From Micromonospora sp. WMMD980 (GTDB lineage Bacteria > Actinomycetota > Actinomycetes > Mycobacteriales > Micromonosporaceae): DNA of 64,000 nucleotides. The notes under the pieces were generated by a model, which saw only the letters and a program-made list of their open reading frames with translations, was not told the DNA's origin and made no database searches. Where the stretch lies: positions 248,001-312,000 of the forward strand of contig NZ_JARUBE010000003.1 in NCBI RefSeq assembly GCF_029626035.1, read 5' to 3'. Within the stretch, counting starts at the first letter, position 1; each line of letters begins with the position of its first letter. Below, piece after piece: positions 8,035 to 14,131 of this stretch. The translations under genes and the position numbers were made by a program.

Positions 8035-9038
8035 CCCGGCTGGCCGACCTGGCCGAGCTGGTGCGCGCGCCCGCCGCGCTGTCCGTGCCCGGCGACGTGC
8101 TGGCCGGGGCGGCGGCCGTCGGCGCGCTCGGCCGGCGTACCCCCGCCCTGGCCGCCGCGTCGGTGCTGCTCTACTGGGCCGGGATGGCCGCCAACGACTG
8201 GGCCGACCGGCGGCTCGACGCGGTCGAGCGTCCGCAGCGGCCGATCCCGTCCGGGCGGGTCCGCCCCGCCGTCGCGCTCGGCCTGGCCGGCGGCCTGACC
8301 GCCGCCGGCCTGGCCGTCGCCACCGCCGCCGGGGGCCGGCGCGCGGCGACCGTCGCGGTCGGTCTGGCCGCCACCATCTGGGGGTACGACCTGAGCGCGA
8401 AGAACACCGCCGCCGGTCCCGCCGTGATGGCCGCGTGCCGAGGGCTGGACGTGCTGCTCGGCGCAACCACGACCCCGGCGGCCCGGGGATGCGCCCCCGG
8501 CGGCGGCCGTTGGCCCGGCGGCGGATCGTCCGGCACGGGCTGCGGTCGGGGTGCCGGCGGATCGGGCGGGGGCGTCGGATCGGCGTTGTCGCGGGCGCTG
8601 CCGACGGCGCTGACCGTCGCGGCGCACACCTGGACGGTCACCGCGCTGTCCCGCCGCGAGGTGACCGGCGCGGCCGACCGTCGGCTGCCCGCCTTCACGC
8701 TCGCCGGCACCGCGCTGATCGCGCTCGCCGCCCCGCGCCGGCCGACCTTGTTAAGCGGGGCCCCCTCCTCTACCGAATGCGTTAAGAAGGGGCCCTTCCT
8801 TCGCCTGCCGGTGGTGCTCGCGGCCGGGTACGCCGTGCGCTACGGGCGGGCGCAGGTTCGGGTGCTCGTCGACCCGTCGCCGGCCCGGGTGCGCGCCGCG
8901 GTCGGCGCCGGCATCACCGGGCTGCCCGCGTTGCAGGGCGCGCTGACCGCGCGGGCCGGCGCGGGGCTGCTCGGCCTCGCGGTGGCCGCCGCCGCCCCGC
9001 TCGGCCGCCGCCTGGCCCGACTGATCTCCCCGACATGA
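8031..9038 (+). CDS. UbiA-like integral membrane protein (EboC / SCO3242 type)
   Basis: 335 residues, many in hydrophobic helices. The UbiA-type Asp-rich motif NDWADRRLD lies at about residues 56-64 and RPQRPIPSG follows, as in prenyltransferases that join an isoprenoid to an acceptor; a second Asp-rich site (WGYDLSAKN) is partial. GTG 8031 overlaps the cyclase stop and its own stop overlaps the next ATG. Two oddities: a Gly-rich stretch (about residues 150-180, GGGRWPGGGSSG) in a loop, and an in-frame dispersed repeat at 8750-8799 encoding LLSGAPSSTECVKKGPF. Both probably lie in loops. Membrane-bound EboC is thought to handle the ebo cargo; enzymatic activity is unproven. Confidence 0.82.
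   Translation: MTRLADLAELVRAPAALSVPGDVLAGAAAVGALGRRTPALAAASVLLYWAGMAANDWADRRLDAVERPQRPIPSGRVRPAVALGLAGGLTAAGLAVATAAGGRRAATVAVGLAATIWGYDLSAKNTAAGPAVMAACRGLDVLLGATTTPAARGCAPGGGRWPGGGSSGTGCGRGAGGSGGGVGSALSRALPTALTVAAHTWTVTALSRREVTGAADRRLPAFTLAGTALIALAAPRRPTLLSGAPSSTECVKKGPFLRLPVVLAAGYAVRYGRAQVRVLVDPSPARVRAAVGAGITGLPALQGALTARAGAGLLGLAVAAAAPLGRRLARLISPT
8750..8799 (+). repeat. Two-unit GTTAAG repeat inserted in frame in the eboC-like gene
   Basis: GTTAAGCGGGGCCCCCTCC, then the spacer TCTACCGAATGC, then GTTAAGAAGGGGCCCTTCC. This is the same dimer as at 6611-6660 but in opposite orientation and with a slightly different second unit. It is read through in frame and adds about 17 residues between two hydrophobic segments. 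The two dimers bracket the cyclase gene and most of this gene. Confidence 0.75.
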
Positions 9039-9925
9039 CCGCCGTGACGCCGGCCGCCGCGCCCCGCCGGCCCGCGCCCGCTCCGGGCCGGCTGCGATTC
9101 GGGTACGGCACCAACGGCTTCGCCAACCACCGCCTCGACGACGCGCTCGGGGTGCTCGCCGACCTCGGCTACGCGGGGGTCGCGCTCACCCTGGACCACG
9201 ACCACCTGGACCCGTTCGCGCCCGGGCTGGCCCGCCGGGTGGACGCCGTGCGCCGCCGGCTGGGCGCGCTGGGGCTGGCCGTGGTGGTCGAGACCGGGGC
9301 CCGCTACCTGCTCGACCCGTGGCACAAGCACGCCCCGACGCTGCTGCACGACGATCCGTCCCGCCGGATCGAACTCCTCCGCCGGGCCGTGCGGATCGGG
9401 GCGGACCTGGGCGCCGAGGCGGTCTCCTTCTGGGCCGGCGTCCGCCCGCCCGAGGTGCCGCCCCGGGTGGCGTGGGAGCGCCTGGTCGCCGGGTGCGCGA
9501 CGGTCTGCGCCGGGGCGGGCGGCGTGCCGCTGGGCTTCGAGCCGGAGCCGGGCATGCTGGTCGAGGACATCGCCGGCTGGCGGCGGCTGCGCGCGGCGCT
9601 CGGTGAACCGCCCGGTTTCGGCATCACCCTGGACATCGGGCACTGCCGCTGCCTGGAGCCGCTGCCGGTGCCCGAGTGCGTGACGGCGGTCGCCGACCAC
9701 CTGGTCAACGTGCAGATCGACGACATGCGCCGGGGCGTGCACGAGCACCTGGAGTTCGGCGCTGGCGAGATCGACTTCCCGCCGGTGCTGGCCGCCCTCG
9801 CCGACGCCGGCTACCCCGGCCTGGTGGCGGTGGAGCTGCCCCGACACTCGCACGCCGCCCCGACCGTCGCCGCCCGCTCGCTGGACTTCCTGCGCGTCGC
9901 CGCCCGGCGCGGCGAGGGGCGGTGA
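9035..9925 (+). CDS. Sugar phosphate isomerase/epimerase-like TIM barrel
   Basis: 296 residues, AP-endonuclease-2/xylose-isomerase-like barrel. Visible strands carry FGYGTNGFANHRLDDAL, VVVETGARYLLDP, GFEPEPGMLVEDI (metal-binding Glu residues), GITLDIGHCRCLEP and LVNVQIDDM...HEHLEFGAGEIDFP. These are the usual metal-ligand positions (E, D/H, H, E). It may isomerise, epimerise or cleave a keto-sugar. ATG 9035 overlaps the preceding stop by 4 nt. GFEPEPG.LVE is shared with the EboE gene at 11420, so the operon encodes two related barrels. No EboD-type gene is found beside it. Confidence 0.82.
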   Translation: MTAVTPAAAPRRPAPAPGRLRFGYGTNGFANHRLDDALGVLADLGYAGVALTLDHDHLDPFAPGLARRVDAVRRRLGALGLAVVVETGARYLLDPWHKHAPTLLHDDPSRRIELLRRAVRIGADLGAEAVSFWAGVRPPEVPPRVAWERLVAGCATVCAGAGGVPLGFEPEPGMLVEDIAGWRRLRAALGEPPGFGITLDIGHCRCLEPLPVPECVTAVADHLVNVQIDDMRRGVHEHLEFGAGEIDFPPVLAALADAGYPGLVAVELPRHSHAAPTVAARSLDFLRVAARRGEGR

Positions 9926-9961
9926 CCGACCACCTTCCACCACCGGCAGAGGGGAGACGGC

Positions 9962-10567
9962 ATGACACCCGACCGACTGCGCGCCGCGCTGCGGGGCGTA
10001 CCCGATCCGCAGTGGCTGGACGCGGCGCTGCGCCGCGTCGCGAGCGAACCCGCGGCGATCCCGCGCTACTTCGCCCCCGCCGCCCGGCGGTGCGGACGCG
10101 GGCCGGTGCCCGACCCGCCCGGCTGGACCGTCGACGAGGCCGCCCGGGCGCTGCTGCTGACCGCGCTGCCCGGCGGGCACGCCACCGCCGCCGAGACGCT
10201 CTACCGGGAGGGCGACGCCGCCGAGAAGCGGGCCGTGCTGCGGGCGCTGCCGCTGCTGCCGATCGGGGCGGAGTGCGTGCCGCTGCTGCACGACGCGATC
10301 CGCACCAACGACACCCGGCTGGTCGCCGCCGCGCTCGGCCCCTACGCCCGGCACCTGGAGCAGCCGGCCTGGCGGCAGGCGGTGCTGAAGTGCGTCTTCG
10401 CCGGCGTGCCGCTGGCCGTGGTGGACGGCCTGACCGAGCGGGCCGACGGCGAGCTGGCGCAGATGCTCGCCGCGTACACCGCCGAGCGGCACGCCGCCGG
10501 ACGGACCATGCCCGCCGACGCCACCGAGCTGCTCGACCGGCTCACCATCACCACCACGGAGGCGTGA
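9962..10567 (+). CDS. eboA: EboA domain protein
   Basis: 201 residues, all-alpha and soluble, without signal peptide. The sequence (WLDAALRRVASEP; RALPLLPIGAECVPLLHDA; VLKCVFAGVPL) matches what I know of EboA, the defining protein of the ebo/EDB cluster. Its biochemical role is unknown; in cyanobacteria the cluster is needed to move the scytonemin monomer to the periplasm. The repeated helical pattern resembles HEAT-like scaffolds. ATG 9962 follows GGGGAGACGG with good spacing, 36 nt after the barrel gene. Start and identity are both well supported by context. Confidence 0.82.
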   Translation: MTPDRLRAALRGVPDPQWLDAALRRVASEPAAIPRYFAPAARRCGRGPVPDPPGWTVDEAARALLLTALPGGHATAAETLYREGDAAEKRAVLRALPLLPIGAECVPLLHDAIRTNDTRLVAAALGPYARHLEQPAWRQAVLKCVFAGVPLAVVDGLTERADGELAQMLAAYTAERHAAGRTMPADATELLDRLTITTTEA

Positions 10568-10568
10568 C

Positions 10569-11420
10569 ATGCGCATCTTCGACCCGCACATCCACATGAC
10601 GTCGCGGACCACCGACGACTACGAGCGGATGGCCGCCGCCGGGGTGCGGGCGGTGGTCGAACCGGCGTTCTGGCTGGGCCAGCCGCGCACCAGCGTGCAG
10701 AGCTTCGTCGACTACTTCGACTCGCTGGTCGGCTGGGAGCCGTTCCGGGCCGGGCAGTTCGGTGTCCGGCACCACGCCACGGTGGCGCTGAACCCGAAGG
10801 AGGCCAACGACCCGCGCTGCCGCCCGGTGCTCGACGTGCTGCCCCGCTATCTGGACAAGGACGGCGTGGTGGCGGTCGGCGAGATCGGCTACGACGCGAT
10901 GACCCCGGCCGAGGACGCCGCGCTGGCCGGGCAGCTCGCGCTGGCCGTCGCGCACGACCTGCCCGCCCTGGTGCACACCCCGCACCGGGACAAGGCGCGC
11001 GGCGTCGAGCGCACCCTGGCGGTGGTCGCCGAGTCGGGCATCGCACCCGGGCGGGTGCTGATCGACCACCTCAACGAGGTGACCGTGGAGCTGGTCCGGG
11101 ACACCGGCTGCTGGCTCGGCTTCTCGATCTATCCGGAGACCAAGATGTCGCCGCCGCGGATGGTCGAGCTGCTGAAGGCGTACGGGACGGAGCGGATGCT
11201 GGTCAACTCGGCCGCCGACTGGGGGCGCTCCGACCCGCTGCTGACCCGGGCCACCGGGGAGGCGATGCTGGCCGCCGGGTTCGACGCCGACGACGTGGAC
11301 CGGGTGCTGTGGCGCAACCCGGTGGAGTTCTACGGCCAGTCCGGCCGGCTGGACCTCACCGACCTGGAGGACCCGGCCGCCACGTTCGCCGGCAACTCGA
11401 TCCTGCGTGGGGGCGCGTGA
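10569..11420 (+). CDS. eboB: TatD family metal-dependent hydrolase (EboB-like)
   Basis: 283 residues. N-terminal FDPHIHM gives the two first metal ligands; GEIGYD (catalytic/metal Glu), LVHTPH (His), LIDHLNE (His) and NSAADWG (terminal Asp) supply the others, so the amidohydrolase centre looks intact. TatD enzymes are nucleases or hydrolases, but EboB members with the cluster probably act on a small metabolite. The gene starts 1 nt after EboA stop and its TGA shares a base with the next ATG (TGATG), so the operon is tightly coupled. Confidence 0.82.
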   Translation: MRIFDPHIHMTSRTTDDYERMAAAGVRAVVEPAFWLGQPRTSVQSFVDYFDSLVGWEPFRAGQFGVRHHATVALNPKEANDPRCRPVLDVLPRYLDKDGVVAVGEIGYDAMTPAEDAALAGQLALAVAHDLPALVHTPHRDKARGVERTLAVVAESGIAPGRVLIDHLNEVTVELVRDTGCWLGFSIYPETKMSPPRMVELLKAYGTERMLVNSAADWGRSDPLLTRATGEAMLAAGFDADDVDRVLWRNPVEFYGQSGRLDLTDLEDPAATFAGNSILRGGA

Positions 11421-12595
11421 TGCGGCTGCGCCACGCCGACGGCACCACCGTCCACCTCGGCTACTGCACGAACGTCCACCCGGCGGAGGACCTGCCGGGC
11501 ATCCTCGCCCAGCTCGACACCTACGCGGTCGCGGTGCGCCGGCGACTCGACGCCGACCTGCTCGGGCTGGGGCTGTGGCTGGCCGCGCCGGTGGCCGCCG
11601 CGCTCGCCGCCGACCCGGCGGCCCGCCGCCGGCTGCGCCACGAGCTGACCGTACGCGGGTTGGAGGTGGTCACGCTCAACGGCTTCCCGTACGCGGCGTT
11701 CCAGGCGCCGGTGGTCAAGGGCGCGGTCTACCGGCCGGACTGGACCACGCCGGAGCGCCTCGCGTACACCCTGGACCTGGCCCGGGTGCTCGCCGACCTG
11801 CTGCCCGACGACGCGGCCCGGGGGTCGATCTCGACGCTGCCGCTGGCCTGGCGCACGCCGTGGGGCCCGGACCGGGCCGACACCGCCCGGCGTCGGCTCG
11901 ACGCGCTCGCCGCCGGGCTGGCCGCGGTGCGCCTCGACACCGGCCGGACGGTCCGGGTCGGGTTCGAGCCGGAGCCCGGCTGCCTGGTCGAGTCGACCGG
12001 GCAGGCCGCCACCGCCCTGTCCGGCGTGGACCCGGAGTGGCTCGGGATCTGCCTGGACCTGGCGCACCTGGCGTGCGCCTGGGAGGAGCCGGTCGAGGCG
12101 CTGGCCCGGCTGCGCGACGCCGGGCTGCCGGTGGTCAAGGTGCAGGTGTCGGCCGCCGTCGAGGCGCCCGACCCGGCCGGCGCGACCGAGGCGCTGCGCC
12201 GCTTCGTCGAGCCGAGGTTCCTGCACCAGACCCGGGCGGCCGGCTGTGCCGGCGCCGCCGACCCGGCCGACCCGGCGTGGGCGGCCGACGACCTGGAGGC
12301 GGCGCTGGACGCGCGGCTGCCGGGGGCGTGGCGGGTGCACTACCACGTGCCGCTGCACGCCCCGCCGGAGGAACCGTTGCGCTCGACCGTGCCGGTGCTG
12401 CGGGCCACCCTCGCCGCGCTGTACGCCGGACCGGCCGCCGGCTGCGACCACCTCGACGTGGAGACGTACACCTGGGGTGTGCTGCCGGAGGCGCGGCGGC
12501 CGCGCGGCGACGCGGAGCTGGCCGCCGGCATCGCCGCCGAACTGGCCTTCGCCCGCGACGAGCTGGGCGCTGTCGGGGTGGGGGTGTCCTCATGA
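11420..12595 (+). CDS. eboE: Metabolite traffic protein EboE
   Basis: 391 residues. The start (LGYCTNVHPAEDLPGILAQL) is the EboE hallmark; GFEPEPGCLVES and GICLDLAHLACAWEE give a TIM-barrel metal site of the sugar isomerase/epimerase type, and HYHVPLHAPPEEPL lies near the C-terminus. It is presumed cytoplasmic and acts on the unknown ebo cargo. It overlaps EboB by one base and the next gene by ATGA. Length and motif order agree with the family. Confidence 0.85.
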   Translation: MRLRHADGTTVHLGYCTNVHPAEDLPGILAQLDTYAVAVRRRLDADLLGLGLWLAAPVAAALAADPAARRRLRHELTVRGLEVVTLNGFPYAAFQAPVVKGAVYRPDWTTPERLAYTLDLARVLADLLPDDAARGSISTLPLAWRTPWGPDRADTARRRLDALAAGLAAVRLDTGRTVRVGFEPEPGCLVESTGQAATALSGVDPEWLGICLDLAHLACAWEEPVEALARLRDAGLPVVKVQVSAAVEAPDPAGATEALRRFVEPRFLHQTRAAGCAGAADPADPAWAADDLEAALDARLPGAWRVHYHVPLHAPPEEPLRSTVPVLRATLAALYAGPAAGCDHLDVETYTWGVLPEARRPRGDAELAAGIAAELAFARDELGAVGVGVSS

Positions 12596-13995
12596 GCCGG
12601 CGGCTGGTGGTGCTCGACGTGGTCGGGCTGACGCCGCGGCTGCTGGCGCACATGCCGCGGCTGCGCGCGGTGGCCGATGCCGGTTTCGCCGCCGAGCTGG
12701 GCACCGTGCTGCCGGCGGTGACCTGCTCGGCGCAGGCCACCTTCCTCACCGGCGAGCCGCCCGCCGGGCACGGCGTGGTGGGCAACGGCTGGTACTTCCG
12801 GGACCTCGGCGAGGTGCTGCTCTGGCGGCAGCACCACGCGCTCGTCGGCGGCGAGAAGGTGTGGCAGGCGGCCCGCCGCGTCGAGCCGGGCTACCGGGTG
12901 GCGAACGTCTGCTGGTGGTACGCGATGGGCGCGGACGTCGACTGGACGGTCACGCCGCGTCCGGTCTACCACGCCGACGGGCGCAAGGAGCCGGACTGCT
13001 GGACCGACCCGCCGGAGCTGCACGACACGCTCACCGACGCGCTCGGGGTGTTCCCGCTGTTCAGCTACTGGGGGCCGGGCGCGGGGCTGCCGTCCTCGGC
13101 GTGGATCAGCCGGGCCGCGCAGCGGATCCTCGCCGACCACGCCCCCGACCTGACCCTGGTCTACCTGCCGCACCTCGACTACGACCTGCAACGCTTCGGC
13201 CCGTCCGCGCCGCGGGCCGCCGTCGCGGCGGCGGAGCTGGACGCGGTGCTCGGGCCGCTGCTGGACGCGGCGCGCGAGCGCGACGCCACGGTGGTGGCGT
13301 TGTCGGAGTACGGCATCACCGACGTGTCCCGCCCGGTGGACGTCAACCGGATGCTGCGCGCCGAGGGGCTGCTGCGGGTGCACACCCAGGCCGGGATGGA
13401 ATACCTGGAACCGTGGACGTCGCGGGCCTTCGCGGTGGCCGACCACCAGGTCGCGCACGTCTACGTGCGGGACCCGGCGGACGTGCCGGCGGTGGCGAAG
13501 CTCTGCGCCGCGCTGCCCGGTGTGGCCGAGGTGCTGGACGCGGCCGGGCAGGCCGGGTACGGGCTGGACCACGCCCGCTCCGGTGAGCTGGTGCTGGTGG
13601 CCGAGCCGGACGCCTGGTTCACCTACTACTACTGGCTGGACGACGCGCGGGCGCCCGACTTCGCCCGGCTGGTCGAGATCCACCGCAAGCCGGGCTACGA
13701 CCCGGCCGAGCTGTTCTTCGACCCGGCCGCGCCGGGCGCGGCGAAGCGCCGGGCGGCGGTGGCGCTGGCCCGCAAGAAGCTCGGGATGCGCTACCTGATG
13801 AGCGTGGTGGGGCTGGACGCGGGCGCGCGGGCGGTGCGTGGTTCGCACGGGCGGCTGCCGGCCGACCCGGCGGACGGGCCGGTGCTGCTCTGTTCCGACC
13901 CGGCGGCGGCCCGGGAGCGGGTCGAGGCGACCGAGGTGAAGGCGCTGCTGCTCCACCTCGCCGGCCTAACTTTTGTCGATCCGCGTCAAAAGTAG
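12592..13995 (+). CDS. Nucleotide pyrophosphatase/phosphodiesterase-like protein (EboF-like)
   Basis: 467 residues, alkaline phosphatase superfamily. VLDVVGL provides the first Asp ligand, TCSAQATFLTG the nucleophile Thr, YLPHLDYDLQRFGP the Asp/His ligands, ALSEYGITDV a further acidic ligand and VRGSHG a late His. This matches NPP-type phosphodiesterases found in ebo clusters; the cargo may be phosphorylated or nucleotide-linked. No signal peptide is evident. ATG 12592 overlaps EboE. The last nine codons contain the inverted-repeat operator of the next operon, so the gene end is constrained by two functions. Confidence 0.8.
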   Translation: MSRRLVVLDVVGLTPRLLAHMPRLRAVADAGFAAELGTVLPAVTCSAQATFLTGEPPAGHGVVGNGWYFRDLGEVLLWRQHHALVGGEKVWQAARRVEPGYRVANVCWWYAMGADVDWTVTPRPVYHADGRKEPDCWTDPPELHDTLTDALGVFPLFSYWGPGAGLPSSAWISRAAQRILADHAPDLTLVYLPHLDYDLQRFGPSAPRAAVAAAELDAVLGPLLDAARERDATVVALSEYGITDVSRPVDVNRMLRAEGLLRVHTQAGMEYLEPWTSRAFAVADHQVAHVYVRDPADVPAVAKLCAALPGVAEVLDAAGQAGYGLDHARSGELVLVAEPDAWFTYYYWLDDARAPDFARLVEIHRKPGYDPAELFFDPAAPGAAKRRAAVALARKKLGMRYLMSVVGLDAGARAVRGSHGRLPADPADGPVLLCSDPAAARERVEATEVKALLLHLAGLTFVDPRQK

Positions 13996-14022
13996 CTTCC
14001 GATCGATCAGAAGCTATGGACA
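13969..14022 (+). promoter_or_regulatory. Operator/promoter module P2 for the secreted-enzyme operon
   Basis: ACTTTTG (13969-13975) and CAAAAGT (13987-13993) form a perfect inverted repeat with an 11-nt spacer, inside the last codons and stop of the preceding gene. AGCTTC (13994-13999) and GAAGCT (14010-14015) form a second inverted repeat. GAAGCTATGGACA (14010-14022) is identical to 298-310, and the 17-nt distance from CAAAAG is the same as in module P1. Co-regulation with the ROK-ABC operon is the inference. Confidence 0.6.
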
Positions 14023-14131
14023 TGCCGATCGAAAGGTTTTAATGTCGTGCCCAGCACCAGCTCCCCCCTTTCGGCATCCGGCGCGACGCGCGCCCGATCC
14101 TGGCTGCGCGCGTCAGGAAGGACTGCACGGC

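Noticed and set aside
8440..8590. Gly-rich run in the EboC-like protein considered as a frameshift.
   Set aside because: The frame reads sensibly on both sides and through to the overlap with the next gene, so a loop insertion is simpler.
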